This document shows positions 24,648 to 33,680 of a DNA stretch of 35,027 bases, one piece after another. Numbering within the stretch: the stretch's first letter is position 1; every line of letters starts with the position of its first letter. The notes under the pieces were generated by a model. The model saw only the letters and a list, made by a program, of their open reading frames with translations, was not told where the DNA came from and did not search any database. Both the position numbers and the translations under genes were made by a program. The stretch covers positions 1-35,027 of the forward strand of contig JABMOY010000197.1 in NCBI GenBank assembly GCA_013203955.1, read 5' to 3'. This DNA comes from Rhodospirillales bacterium. GTDB taxonomy: Bacteria; Pseudomonadota; Alphaproteobacteria; Rhodospirillales; Casp-alpha2.

Positions 24648-25064
24648 ATGGTAAACAACCACAATTTAGCCCTCATCATTGACGACAGCGCCACTATTCG
24701 ATCCCTTTTGGCCGACATGTTGTCCAAAAACGGCTTCCAGGCATTGTCCGCCGAAACCATGGAATTGGCGCTTCAGGACGCGGGGCGAAAGAACTTCGAT
24801 ATCGCCATCGTCGACATCTTTATGCCCGGCATGGGCGGCATCGAGGGAATCAGTAAAATTCGCGAAATCAGCCCGAATGCCAAAATCATCGCCATTTCAG
24901 CCGGTCACGGCGATATGGAAAAAGACATGGCGCTAAAGGCTGCCGTCATCCAAGGCGCCGACGCGACGCTGGCCAAGCCGTTCGAGGAAGAGGCGCTGAT
25001 GGCCGCCATAAATGCGCTTCTTAATAATGAAGAAGCCGACATAGAAGATGCGAGCGCCGCCTGA
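24648..25064 (+). CDS. Single-domain response regulator (CheY-like), partner of CheZ-like protein
   Basis: A 138-residue receiver: acidic pair D12/D13 in LIIDDSATI, phospho-acceptor D56 in IAIVDIFMP, Ser in IIAISAG and Lys in LAKPF. The acidic tail (NNEEADIEDASAA) follows the fold. Being next to a CheZ-like phosphatase, it is probably its substrate and may act in motility or another phosphorelay. An 11-bp tandem duplication (GAGCGCCGCCT at 25052 and 25063) covers its stop codon. Confidence 0.92.
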   Translation: MVNNHNLALIIDDSATIRSLLADMLSKNGFQALSAETMELALQDAGRKNFDIAIVDIFMPGMGGIEGISKIREISPNAKIIAISAGHGDMEKDMALKAAVIQGADATLAKPFEEEALMAAINALLNNEEADIEDASAA

Positions 25065-25086
25065 GCGCCGCCTGAGCCCCGGCTAA

Positions 25087-26322
25087 TTACGTATCCGCTT
25101 TTTTCTGCTTCACATAACCATCCCGCGTCTGCGGCAGCTTTCGGCCCAGTACTTGCGAAGCGACGACGGTGCGCAAAATTTGCGCCGTGCCGCCGCCGAT
25201 AGTGAACATGCGCGCATCGCGGACCATGCGCTCCAACGGCATGTTGCGTGAATACCCCGCCGCCCCGAAAATCTGTAGCGCGTCGTTGGTCACCGCAATC
25301 GCCGTTTCCGACGTCAGTATTTTAGCCCTGGCCGCATCGGTCATGTCGGGAAAGCCGGAGCCGCCCCCGTCATCAGCAACGGCGGCGGCGCTGGCGGCAG
25401 CTTTGTAGACCATCAACCTGGCCGCTTCAATGCCGGTGCCCATGTCGACCAGCATCCATTGCAGGCCCTGAAATTCGGCAATAGGACGGCCGAATTGCTC
25501 ACGCGTTTGCGCATAGTCGAGCGCCAGCTCATACGCCCCTTGGGCGATGCCGAGCGCAACCGTCGCCGCACCGACGCGCTGCGCGTTATAAGCATTCATC
25601 AGCCCGGCGAACCCGCGCGCCAGCCCCGAGGGCGGGATCAAGACCATGTCTTCGGCGATCTCCAGGTCCTTGAAGAAGACTTCCGTTTCGGGAATACCGC
25701 GCAGTCCCATCGTCGGTTCGCGGGCGCCGATTTTCAGGCCCTCAGGCTCCAGCCCGGATTGCGGATCGCGGACGGCAATGAAGCCGGCGATGCCCTTTGC
25801 CTCGCCGTCCTCAAAAACACGCGCGAAGATCAAATGAAGTTTCGAAATGCCGCCGCCGGTGATCCAATGTTTGGCGCCGTTGAGCACATAGACATCCCCC
25901 TTTTTGTCGGCCCGTGTGGTCATTTCAGACGCCGCACTTCCGGCGCCCGGCTCAGTTATGCAGATGGCCGGCTTGTCGCCCGCCAGCACCAAGGGGGCGG
26001 CGATTTTTTTCTGTTTTTCCGATCCGTACTTCATGATCGCGCCGATGGCGCCCATGTTGCCTTCGACGACGATGCGTGCCGTCACGCCACAGACCTTAGC
26101 TATTTCCTCGACCACCAGAACGGCATCCAGATACCCCAGCCCCAGCCCGCCGTAAGATTCCGGTATGGTCATACCCATGAACCCGGCCTTGGTCAGCGTC
26201 TTGACGTTGTCCCAGGGGTATTCCTCCGTGCGGTCAATTTCAGCGGCGCGAGGCGCGATTGCCGCCGCCAGCTTGCGGGCCGATTCCTGCAACTGTTTCT
26301 GGGTATCCGTCAGCTCGAACAT
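25087..26322 (-). CDS. Acyl-CoA dehydrogenase
   Basis: A 411-residue flavoenzyme that makes the trans-2 double bond in an acyl-CoA, passing electrons to ETF and on to ETF-QO (encoded at 13.7-15.4 kb). The FAD and substrate segments are clear: ICITEPGAGSAASEM (near 137), the GAKHWITGGG segment, and the C-terminal DALQIFGAAGYSRNMPLERM (near 348-367) and DARMFTIGGGTAQI. The catalytic Glu of short- and medium-chain enzymes sits where the R-D-A-R motif follows; the exact chain length preference is not readable. It is divergent from the dioxygenase gene. Confidence 0.93.
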   Translation of the reverse strand: MFELTDTQKQLQESARKLAAAIAPRAAEIDRTEEYPWDNVKTLTKAGFMGMTIPESYGGLGLGYLDAVLVVEEIAKVCGVTARIVVEGNMGAIGAIMKYGSEKQKKIAAPLVLAGDKPAICITEPGAGSAASEMTTRADKKGDVYVLNGAKHWITGGGISKLHLIFARVFEDGEAKGIAGFIAVRDPQSGLEPEGLKIGAREPTMGLRGIPETEVFFKDLEIAEDMVLIPPSGLARGFAGLMNAYNAQRVGAATVALGIAQGAYELALDYAQTREQFGRPIAEFQGLQWMLVDMGTGIEAARLMVYKAAASAAAVADDGGGSGFPDMTDAARAKILTSETAIAVTNDALQIFGAAGYSRNMPLERMVRDARMFTIGGGTAQILRTVVASQVLGRKLPQTRDGYVKQKKADT

Positions 26323-26384
26323 TATTTAACCCCCTGGGCGTGGTGCATCTTTAAGACTGCCCCCCGATGGTGTAGAAAAAAACC

Positions 26385-27251
26385 ATGAGCTTCAAGGTAA
26401 ACACGCTGTCGCCGGTTTTGGGCGCCGAAGTCACCGGCCTTGACCTTGGCCAAACCCTGGGCGCCAACCTGGTCAACGACATCCGCCAGTCCTGGCTAGA
26501 CGCGGGCGGATTGCTGGTGTTCCCGGAACAAAAACTTTCGACCGAACAACACATCGCCTTTTCCAGCGCCTTCGGGCCGCTTTTCGGGGCCCCGGGCCAG
26601 CCGCCGCTGCAAGAGACCGTCAGCCGTTACCTGCATCCCGAGCACCCCGAAATCTACCGGGTGTCCAACAAAGTGGAAAACGGCGAACCCCAAGGCCGGG
26701 ACAGGGCCGGAACCTATTGGCATTCCGACGTGTCGTTCCGCGAATGCCCGCCGACGGCGTCGATCCTGCACGCCATCGAAATCCCCGGGACCGGCGGCGA
26801 CACCATGTTCACCAACATGACGGCGGCCTATGACGCCTTGTCAGACGCCATGAAAGAAATGCTGGCCCCCCTTCGCGCCCAGCACGACTTCGCGCAGACG
26901 GCGGCAACACAATTCGCCGAGCGCCTGGTTGTCGAAGATGATCTTCATGGCCGCAACCGCGCCGTCCACCCGGTCGTCCGCACCCATCCGGAAACCGGCA
27001 AAAAAGGCCTGTTCGTCAACCCCGGCATGACGACGGGTTTAGAAGGTTTCGACCGCCAAGAAAGCGATGCAATTTTGGGGTTCTTGTACGCGCACGCCAC
27101 CCGGCCGGAATTCATTTACCGCCACCGCTACCGCCAGGGCGACGTCGTCATGTGGGACAACCGCTCGCTGATGCATTACGCCGTCGATGATTACGGCGAC
27201 CAGCCGCGATACATGGAACGGACGACGGGCATCGGCGACAGGCCTGTGTAA
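26385..27251 (+). CDS. TauD/TfdA-family 2-oxoglutarate dioxygenase
   Basis: A 288-residue Fe(II)/2-oxoglutarate enzyme. The metal site is H113 and D115 in YWHSDVSF with a distal His in RSLMHYAVDD; the 2-oxoglutarate-binding Arg is in RYMERTTGIG at the end. Family members release sulfite from taurine, open 2,4-D or hydroxylate other small substrates; the substrate here cannot be told. An acyl-CoA dehydrogenase lies divergently, 62 bp away. The ATG at 26385 fits the family's short N-terminus. Confidence 0.9.
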   Translation: MSFKVNTLSPVLGAEVTGLDLGQTLGANLVNDIRQSWLDAGGLLVFPEQKLSTEQHIAFSSAFGPLFGAPGQPPLQETVSRYLHPEHPEIYRVSNKVENGEPQGRDRAGTYWHSDVSFRECPPTASILHAIEIPGTGGDTMFTNMTAAYDALSDAMKEMLAPLRAQHDFAQTAATQFAERLVVEDDLHGRNRAVHPVVRTHPETGKKGLFVNPGMTTGLEGFDRQESDAILGFLYAHATRPEFIYRHRYRQGDVVMWDNRSLMHYAVDDYGDQPRYMERTTGIGDRPV

Positions 27252-27259
27252 CGAATGCC

Positions 27260-27649
27260 ATGAGCGACGCTTTGAAAAAAATCCTCTATGTCGAAGACGA
27301 GGCCGACATCCAGGCGATTGCCAAGATGGCGTTGGAATCCGTCGGCGGCTTCGAGGTCATGGTCTGCGGGTCGGGGTTGGAAGCCATCAACCAAGGGCCC
27401 GGCTTCGCCCCCGATATCATCCTGCTGGATGTCATGATGCCCGGCATGGACGGCCCCGATACGCTGGAAGCCTTAAAACGTCTGCCGGAACTTAAAACGA
27501 CCCCGGCCATTTTCCTGACCGCCAAGGCGATGCCGTCTGAAATCGAGCGCTACAAAGAACTCGGCGCATTAGGCGTTATCGCCAAGCCGTTTGATCCGAT
27601 GAAATTATCCGACCAGGTGCGGGAGATTTGGGAAAGCCGGGGCAAATAA
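27260..27649 (+). CDS. Single-domain response regulator (CheY-like)
   Basis: A 129-residue receiver. Acidic residues are in ILYVEDEAD, phospho-acceptor D57 in IILLDVMMPGMDG, Thr in IFLTAKAM, Lys in IAKPFDP. It begins 8 bp after the dioxygenase stop, so it is probably in the same transcript. Its partner kinase is not in the window. Confidence 0.93.
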   Translation: MSDALKKILYVEDEADIQAIAKMALESVGGFEVMVCGSGLEAINQGPGFAPDIILLDVMMPGMDGPDTLEALKRLPELKTTPAIFLTAKAMPSEIERYKELGALGVIAKPFDPMKLSDQVREIWESRGK

Positions 27650-27665
27650 GGGCAATAGGTTTTGG

Positions 27666-27736
27666 AGCGGGCGAAGGGAATCGAACCCTCATCTAAAGCT
27701 TGGGAAGCTTTCGTTCTACCTTTGAACTACGCCCGC
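27666..27736 (-). tRNA. tRNA-Gly (anticodon TCC)
   Basis: On the minus strand: acceptor GCGGGCG/CGCCCGC, anticodon stem AAAGC/GCTTT with loop TTCCCAA giving TCC, T arm GAGGG-TTCGATT-CCCTT. CCA is encoded at 27663-27665. Confidence 0.95.
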
Positions 27737-27877
27737 GAAGGGTGGCAGCCTAAAGCTAGTCTACCCACCCCCTAAATTTCCAGAAGAGATTACCCTTAAA
27801 GAAGCCCTTAAAGCCGCCCCCGTTCACGAACCTTTGAGCCCATGTGAGCCAAAACCCCGGTTTTTTGGTTGGATTGT

Positions 27878-27890
27878 CCCCCCAGGGGGG
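27878..27890. other. C6/G6 hairpin before the radical SAM gene
   Basis: CCCCCC-A-GGGGGG, 45 bp upstream of the ATG at 27936, in an otherwise AT-rich leader. It could be a weak terminator or a leader structure. The rest of the 199-bp spacer shows nothing clear. Confidence 0.4.
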
Positions 27891-27935
27891 CTAAAAATTT
27901 TGATCACTCTATTCTAATAAACCGGCAAGGCCAAA

Positions 27936-28898
27936 ATGATGCCCGAAGGCGAAGCGACGAGGCGGCGGCTTCTCGACCCCCGCAAGTTCCAGGACCCCCA
28001 TATCACCGCCAAGGGCGAAGAACGCGCCGTCGTCGCGCTGACGCATCTGAAGACGCTTTGGTTCAACACCGGGTCCTTGTGCAACATCACGTGTCAGGGC
28101 TGTTATATGGACTCGAGCCCGGCCAACGACCGCTTGGCCTACCTGTCCCTTTCCGACGTCGTGGAATACCTGGACGAAATCGTCGCCGAAGGTCTGCCGG
28201 TCGATGAAATCGCCTTCACCGGCGGCGAGCCCTTCATGAACCGCGACCTGCCGGACATGATCGATGAGGCCTTGGGCCGCGGGTTCCGGGTGCTGGTCCT
28301 GACCAACGCCATGAAGCCGATGTTGAATAAGCGCTCGAAACTGGCCGACATTTACGGTCGCCACGGCGGCGCCCTGACAATCCGCGTTTCCGTCGATCAT
28401 TTCACCAAGGCCAAGCACGAAGCCGTGCGCGGCGCCGGCTCCTGGGCGCCGGTGATCGAAGGCCTGCGATGGCTGGCCCAAGGCGGGTTCGCGCTGACGG
28501 TTGCCGGGCGCACGTGTTGGAATGAAAGCGACGACGCCGCGCGCCAGGGCTACGCGGAATTCTTCCGTGCCGAAGACATCCCCATTGACGCCTTCGATGC
28601 CGGACAACTGGTCCTGTTCCCGGAGATGGACAGCGGCGCCGATGTTCCCGAGATCACCATCAATTGCTGGGATATTTTGGGCGTCGCGCCGGAAACCATG
28701 ATGTGTGCGACGTCACGCATGATCGTCAAGCGCCGGCATGCCGTCGCACCCGTCGTCGTGCCTTGTACACTGCTGCCCTACGATGCCGCCTTCGAGTTGG
28801 GGCAAAGCCTTGGCGAAGCGGCGAAGACGGTGCAACTCAACCATCCCCACTGCGCCAAATTTTGTGTTCTCGGCGGCGCCTCCTGCACCCCCGGATGA
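27936..28898 (+). CDS. Radical SAM protein with C-terminal Cys cluster
   Basis: A 320-residue iron-sulfur enzyme. The SAM cluster is C49, C53 and C56 in CNITCQGCYM, with the GGEPFMNRDL segment near residue 95 that contacts SAM. The C-terminal 100 residues carry many more Cys (INCWDIL, MMCATSRM, VPCTLLPY, HCAKFCVLGGASC), which suggests an auxiliary cluster of SPASM type. Reaction unknown. The metallophosphoesterase-like gene begins 13 bp after its stop, so they are likely one operon and one pathway. ATGs at 27936 and 27939 are both possible starts. Confidence 0.85.
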   Translation: MMPEGEATRRRLLDPRKFQDPHITAKGEERAVVALTHLKTLWFNTGSLCNITCQGCYMDSSPANDRLAYLSLSDVVEYLDEIVAEGLPVDEIAFTGGEPFMNRDLPDMIDEALGRGFRVLVLTNAMKPMLNKRSKLADIYGRHGGALTIRVSVDHFTKAKHEAVRGAGSWAPVIEGLRWLAQGGFALTVAGRTCWNESDDAARQGYAEFFRAEDIPIDAFDAGQLVLFPEMDSGADVPEITINCWDILGVAPETMMCATSRMIVKRRHAVAPVVVPCTLLPYDAAFELGQSLGEAAKTVQLNHPHCAKFCVLGGASCTPG

Positions 28899-28911
28899 CG
28901 GTGATTTGAGC

Positions 28912-29793
28912 GTGTTTGATCTCGGCGACATGGATGGGCCGGTTCTCTGTTTCGGCGGCCCCTATTCCAACGCCCAGGCGACCGAGGCCGTGCTTTTAGA
29001 AGCCAAGACCAGGGGCATTCCCGAGACGCATGTTATCTGCACCGGAGACGCCGTCGCCTATGGCGGCGATCCCGAAAAAACAGTCGATTTGATCCGCGCC
29101 TCAGGCATCCACATGGTCATGGGCAATTGCGAGGAGCAGCTGGGGTCGGCTGCCGACGACTGCAATTGCGGCTTCGAAGACGGCAGCCGGTGTGCCCATT
29201 GGTCCGACGTCTGGTTCGCCCGGGCGCGGACAAGGCTCGACGATGATGCACGCACCTGGATGCGGGGTATCCCCCGGCAATTACGGTTTACCCTGTACGG
29301 TCGCCGCTTCGCCGTTATCCATGGCGGCGCCACCGACATTTCCGAATACGTCTTCGCGTCGACGCCCGAGGCGGCGAAGGTGGAAAGCTTCGAGCGCTTA
29401 AACCAGGATGGCGCCGTAGACGGGGTCATTGGGGGCCATTCAGGCCTGCCGTTCACGCAAGCCATCGGGACTAAGCTTTGGCACAACCCCGGCGCCATCG
29501 GCATGCCCGCCAACGACGGCACGCCCCGGGGCTGGTATTCGGTCCTCGCCCCCGATGCGGCCCCGGGAGCCGACAATATCTCGGTTTCGCTCTATCCGCT
29601 GGATTACGACCACGCAGCCGCCCGCAAGGCGGCGGACGCCATGTCGCCCGATCTGCCCTATGGAAAAACCTTGGCCGACGGCCTGTGGCCGGACATGTCG
29701 GTCCTACCCGAACCCGAGCGCCGTCAAAGAGGCCGGCCTTTGGTCGGGGAAAGCGTTCATTGGCCGGGACGCCGCCCGGTCGCCGCGGAGTAG
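28912..29793 (+). CDS. Metallophosphoesterase-like protein with altered first metal motif
   Basis: A 293-residue protein of calcineurin-like phosphoesterase fold. CTGDAVAYGGDP (near 43), GNCEEQLG (near 71), VIHGGATD (near 142) and GGHSGLPF follow the family's metal motifs. However, the first motif, normally D-x-H-G-N, is GGPYSN here, so two metal ligands are missing. A small Cys group (DDCNCGFEDGSRC) follows the second motif. The GTG at 28912 is chosen because conserved-looking FDLGDMDGPVL lies just after it; a TTG at 28906 is possible. It is paired with the radical SAM gene upstream. Confidence 0.8.
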   Translation: MFDLGDMDGPVLCFGGPYSNAQATEAVLLEAKTRGIPETHVICTGDAVAYGGDPEKTVDLIRASGIHMVMGNCEEQLGSAADDCNCGFEDGSRCAHWSDVWFARARTRLDDDARTWMRGIPRQLRFTLYGRRFAVIHGGATDISEYVFASTPEAAKVESFERLNQDGAVDGVIGGHSGLPFTQAIGTKLWHNPGAIGMPANDGTPRGWYSVLAPDAAPGADNISVSLYPLDYDHAAARKAADAMSPDLPYGKTLADGLWPDMSVLPEPERRQRGRPLVGESVHWPGRRPVAAE

Positions 29794-29821
29794 TTTAAAG
29801 CCCTGGGCGCCACTTTATTTG

Positions 29822-29843
29822 CAGCCGTTTTTGGCTGATTTTC
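29822..29843 (+). terminator. Possible terminator after the phosphoesterase gene
   Basis: CAGCC-GTTTTT-GGCTG (29822-29837) followed by ATTTTCT. The stem is only 5 bp, so it is weak. The remaining spacer to apaG shows no other feature. Confidence 0.4.
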
Positions 29844-29979
29844 TAGCTTTTTAGTCATTTCCGGTCAACAGGGCTGGAAAAACCGGGCTGGGCGATTAAG
29901 TATAGAAGCCGGAGATGGCCCACGGGATGACAAAGCCCCCGGCAAGGCCCAGTGAAAAAAACCAACAGGAAGAAATCGG

Positions 29980-30387
29980 ATGAGCTTACCCAACGCCTAC
30001 GCTGAAACCACCGACGCCATCACCATCAGCGTTGAGCCTTTTTACCTGGAAGACCAGTCGGCGCCGGAAGACGGCCATTTCGTCTGGGCCTACCACGTAA
30101 AGATCGAAAACAACGGCAAGGAAACCGTGCGATTGATGACCCGCCATTGGCGCATCACCGATTCGCTGGGCAAAGTCCAAGAAGTCCTGGGCGACGGCGT
30201 CGTCGGCGAACAGCCGGTGCTCAACCCCGGCGCCTCGTTTGAATACACCTCCGGCACGCCGCTGAGCACGCCGTCAGGCATCATGTCCGGCACCTACAAT
30301 ATGGAAAAGCCGGGCGGTGACCGGTTCGATGTCACGATCCCGGCGTTCTCCCTCGACAGCCCCCATCAAGTGGGTCAGATCAACTAA
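29980..30387 (+). CDS. apaG: ApaG-domain protein
   Basis: A 135-residue single-domain protein of fibronectin III-like fold, linked by genetics in enterobacteria to cobalt/magnesium efflux and often near ksgA/apaH; its biochemical role is unsettled. The core is clear: [20 protein letters not shown], then [15 protein letters not shown] and the [18 protein letters not shown] segment. Length is normal. The ATG at 29980 has AGGAAG before it. folE follows 17 bp on. Confidence 0.94.
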   Translation: MSLPNAYAETTDAITISVEPFYLEDQSAPEDGHFVWAYHVKIENNGKETVRLMTRHWRITDSLGKVQEVLGDGVVGEQPVLNPGASFEYTSGTPLSTPSGIMSGTYNMEKPGGDRFDVTIPAFSLDSPHQVGQIN

Positions 30388-30404
30388 CGCCTAAGGTTTT
30401 TCTC

Positions 30405-31106
30405 ATGGATAAAAACGTATCAGCCAAAAAATCCCTGAAGGTCGTCGACCCGCAAGAATCCGGTGTGCAAAATGGGCAATCGGACGACTACGGACCCATA
30501 ACGCCCGTCGCCGACAAGCCCAGCCGAGGAGAGGCCGAAGCGGCCGTGCGCACGCTTATAAAGTGGGCCGGCGACGACCCTTCGCGCGAGGGGCTGTTGG
30601 ACACACCAGCGCGCGTCGTCCGGTCGTATGAGGAATTTTTCAATGGTTATGCGGCCTGTCCGAAAACCATCCTTATGCGCACCTTCGAAGAAACCGACGG
30701 TTACGACGAGATTGTGCTGTTGCGCGACATCCGCTTCGAATCCCATTGCGAACACCACATGGCGCCGATCATCGGCAAGGTGCACATTGCCTATCTTCCG
30801 CATCGACGGGTCGTCGGCATCAGCAAGCTGGCCAGGCTGGTTGAAATCTACGCCAAGCGTTTACAGATTCAGGAAAAAATGACGGCCCAAATCGCCAACA
30901 CCCTGAACGAGGTCTTGGAACCCAAGGGCGTCGCCATCGTCATCGAAGCAGCGCACCAATGCATGACCACCCGCGGCATCCACAAGCCCGGCGTCACCAT
31001 GGTCACCAGCCGTATGCTGGGCGCCTTTCGCGACGACCCCTCGACCCGGCGCGAGTTCCTGGCCATGGTCGGTAATCCTGGGCCCAGCGCCGCACCTTTC
31101 GCTTAA
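30405..31106 (+). CDS. folE: GTP cyclohydrolase I
   Basis: A 233-residue cytosolic enzyme that turns GTP into dihydroneopterin triphosphate, the first step to folate (and to queuosine-type precursors). Zinc ligands lie in [10 protein letters not shown] and [21 protein letters not shown] and [20 protein letters not shown] are typical. The first 40 residues are a variable extension. It is close behind apaG and probably shares its transcript. Confidence 0.96.
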   Translation: MDKNVSAKKSLKVVDPQESGVQNGQSDDYGPITPVADKPSRGEAEAAVRTLIKWAGDDPSREGLLDTPARVVRSYEEFFNGYAACPKTILMRTFEETDGYDEIVLLRDIRFESHCEHHMAPIIGKVHIAYLPHRRVVGISKLARLVEIYAKRLQIQEKMTAQIANTLNEVLEPKGVAIVIEAAHQCMTTRGIHKPGVTMVTSRMLGAFRDDPSTRREFLAMVGNPGPSAAPFA

Positions 31107-31121
31107 ATCCCCCTTTTTCCT

Positions 31122-31147
31122 CGCCTTAAAACACCAAGGCGGCTTAT
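31122..31147 (+). terminator. Weak hairpin after folE
   Basis: CGCCTT (31122-31127) and AAGGCG (31136-31141) with an 8-nt loop. Only a weak T content follows, so termination is uncertain. Confidence 0.35.
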
Positions 31148-31201
31148 TCCCCCCTTGACCCTGAAACCGCTACGGGTTTCATTGAACGACGAGGGACGCT
31201 C

Positions 31202-32647
31202 ATGGATTTCCGGCCCATATTTCTTGTAATCGGGACGCTGCTGGCGACGTTGGCATTGGTGATGCTGGTGCCGGCGGCTGTCGATGCCTTTGCCGGTAAT
31301 TCCGACTGGGAAGTTTTCGCCATTTGCTCCGGGGTGACGCTGTTCGTCGGCGTCGCCATGGCCTTGACCAGCCGGTCCGGGAAAATGCACTTGTCCATCC
31401 GCCAGGCCTTCATGATGACGACGCTGAGCTGGGTCATGCTGACTTTTTTTGCATCCCTGCCGCTGTTTTATTCCGACATCAAATTGAGCTTCACCGACGC
31501 TTTCTTCGAGGCCATGTCGGGGCTCACGACCACCGGCTCAACAGTAATCACCGGGCTCGATACCGCGCCCGAGGGGGTTTTGCTGTGGCGGGCGCTTTTG
31601 CAATGGCTGGGCGGCATCGGTATCATCGTCATGGCCATCGCCGTGCTGCCGATGTTGAAAGTCGGCGGCATGCAGCTTTTCCGCATGGAAAGCTCGGATC
31701 AATCGGACAAGGCGTTTCCCCGAGCCGCCCAGATCGCCACCGCCATCGGCGTTATTTACCTGGTGCTGACAGGCGCCTGTGCCGGGGCCTATTGGCTGGC
31801 CGGCATGCCCGGGTTTGATGCCTTCGCGCACGCCATGACGACGATTGCGACGGGTGGGTTTTCGACGTCGGACCAATCTGTCGGCCATTTCAACAGCGCC
31901 TGGATCGACCTGATCGGCACCGTCGGCATGATCGTCGGCTCGCTGCCGTTCCTGTTGTACCTGAAAACCCTGCAAGGCGATTTCAGGTCTATTTTTTCCG
32001 ACACGCAAGTGCAGACGTTTGTCTCGCTGGTCGCCATCGTGGTCATCGTCACCGCCGGCTGGCTGTGGCTTGAGAACGGCTTGGACCCGGTGCTGTCGCT
32101 GCGCTTGGCGTCCTTTAACATCGTTTCCATCATCACCGGCACCGGGTATGCGACGTCCGATTACAGCCTGTGGGGAAGTTTCGTGTTGCCGATTTTCTTC
32201 TTTATCATGTTCATCGGCGGCTGCGCCGGGTCGACCACATGCGGCATCAAAATCTTTCGCTTTCAGGTGCTGTACGCCGCCACCCGCACCCAGATCCACC
32301 ACCTGTTACAGCCGCACGGCGTGTTCATCCCCTATTACAACCGCCGCCCGATTTCCGAAGAAGTCATCGTTTCGGTCTTAAGCTTCTTCTTCATGTGGTT
32401 CTTAACGTTCTCGCTGCTGGCGCTGGGGCTCGGCATGTTGGGGCTGGATTACCTGACGGCGCTGTCGGCGGCGGCGACCGCCATATCCAACGTCGGCCCG
32501 GGGTTAGGCCCCATCGTCGGGCCGTCGGGCACCTTCCAGCCGCTGCCGGACGCCGCCAAATGGCTGCTGTCGGGCGGCATGCTGCTGGGCCGGTTGGAAC
32601 TGTTTACGGTGATCGTGCTGTTTAGCCGCTCGTTCTGGCGGGGTTAA
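31202..32647 (+). CDS. trkH: TrkH-family potassium uptake protein
   Basis: A 481-residue inner-membrane subunit that passes K+ and normally works with the NAD-binding TrkA (not in the window). Four pore loops are seen as glycine-rich filters: SGLTTTGSTVI (near 100), TIATGGFSTSD (near 216), ITGTGYATSDY (near 313) and AISNVGPGLGP (near 430). Length is normal. It ends overlapping the convergent HIT gene by 4 bp. Confidence 0.95.
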   Translation: MDFRPIFLVIGTLLATLALVMLVPAAVDAFAGNSDWEVFAICSGVTLFVGVAMALTSRSGKMHLSIRQAFMMTTLSWVMLTFFASLPLFYSDIKLSFTDAFFEAMSGLTTTGSTVITGLDTAPEGVLLWRALLQWLGGIGIIVMAIAVLPMLKVGGMQLFRMESSDQSDKAFPRAAQIATAIGVIYLVLTGACAGAYWLAGMPGFDAFAHAMTTIATGGFSTSDQSVGHFNSAWIDLIGTVGMIVGSLPFLLYLKTLQGDFRSIFSDTQVQTFVSLVAIVVIVTAGWLWLENGLDPVLSLRLASFNIVSIITGTGYATSDYSLWGSFVLPIFFFIMFIGGCAGSTTCGIKIFRFQVLYAATRTQIHHLLQPHGVFIPYYNRRPISEEVIVSVLSFFFMWFLTFSLLALGLGMLGLDYLTALSAAATAISNVGPGLGPIVGPSGTFQPLPDAAKWLLSGGMLLGRLELFTVIVLFSRSFWRG

Positions 32648-33093
32648 TCGGGCCAGCAAGCGCGAATGCCTGCCACCATGGTGGCCAGGCCGTCGCCTTC
32701 CAGGACAACGCCTGAGCTTAAATCGGGAACGACCGGCCAGCCGGAATCGGGGAAGTCTGCACCTTTAAAAGTCTGGGTCTCCGCATAGCGGGGAAGCACG
32801 TGGTAGTGGACCTCTTTGTCGACCATCATCAACATCAGATAGTTAATCTTGTCATACCGGCAAAACGCCTTCAGCCCCCGTTCGATATCCCGGATAACCC
32901 GTTCGTGTTCGGCGAAAGCATCCCCGCTGATGGCGCCAAAAGATTGGGCATCTTCCTTGCAGGCCATGACCAAGGCCCCCAGGGTCACTTGCTTGGGCCG
33001 CACCAAAACCACCCAGTGGGCGTATTCGTGGACCAGACTTTCGGGATATCCGAAAGCCCGCATGGTGTCGTTGCCTTGGGGTGAGGTCGGCAT
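32644..33093 (-). CDS. HIT-family protein
   Basis: A 149-residue histidine-triad-like protein; the family hydrolyses or transfers nucleotides. The motif appears as EVHYHVLPRY (near residue 94), with two of the three His of HxHxH kept, including the second and third positions. The N-terminal ESLVHEYAHWVVLVRPKQVTLG segment matches the substrate-binding strand. Function cannot be narrowed. It starts 1 bp after the lipoprotein gene ends, so the two are one transcript. Confidence 0.82.
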   Translation of the reverse strand: MPTSPQGNDTMRAFGYPESLVHEYAHWVVLVRPKQVTLGALVMACKEDAQSFGAISGDAFAEHERVIRDIERGLKAFCRYDKINYLMLMMVDKEVHYHVLPRYAETQTFKGADFPDSGWPVVPDLSSGVVLEGDGLATMVAGIRACWPD

Positions 33094-33094
33094 C

Positions 33095-33670
33095 TTAAGG
33101 AACCAAAAAGGGCCTCAAGTTCTTTTCCATCTCGGCGTTGAAGTCGGCCATCAGCGCCTCGGTCAGTTCGAACCAAATTTTATTGCGCACGTTGATGGAC
33201 GCATCCTCGCCAACGCTCGAAAAACGGGTCGCCTTGGCCCGAACGTCGGCGCTGGCGTTCGAGAAGGTTAATTCCAAGGTCGCGTCAATGGCAAGATCGT
33301 AGCGGAACGCCTGTTGTTTGGTGAAAGCGGCCTTGAGGCCGGTCTTTTTCGTCAACACGACTTCGATGGCGCTGGCCTTGTTGATTACCAGCCTCGCCGT
33401 CCCGGTTTTACCAACAGCCTGCAACCGGTCCCTGGCCCAGATTTGAACCGCCTTCATGGGCGGCGTCGGGAACAGGTGTTCGACATAGGGCGATTTAAGT
33501 GGCGGGCGGTGGCGGGCGACGACATCGATCTTGGCGACGTTCAGCTTCAAGGGCCCGAGATGTTTGAAGCCCAATTCCGGCTGGCTTACGCTTTTGACCG
33601 GTGTCTCGCAAGCCGCCAGCAGGAAAAGCGGCAAAACGAAAAAGACGAATTTTCTGAGGATCGGTATCAT
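33095..33670 (-). CDS. Conserved-type lipoprotein
   Basis: A 191-residue exported protein with a lipoprotein signal: basic start, hydrophobic FVFFVLPLFLLAAC with the lipobox LAAC at about residue 20. The mature part has the segment IDVVARHRPPLKSPYVEHLFPTPP split over residues 48-71, then a mixed helix/strand domain. Similar small lipoproteins are found in alphaproteobacteria; function unknown. It stands between argF and the HIT gene, in the same direction. Confidence 0.8.
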   Translation of the reverse strand: MIPILRKFVFFVLPLFLLAACETPVKSVSQPELGFKHLGPLKLNVAKIDVVARHRPPLKSPYVEHLFPTPPMKAVQIWARDRLQAVGKTGTARLVINKASAIEVVLTKKTGLKAAFTKQQAFRYDLAIDATLELTFSNASADVRAKATRFSSVGEDASINVRNKIWFELTEALMADFNAEMEKNLRPFLVP

Positions 33671-33680
33671 CGGAGTATCT

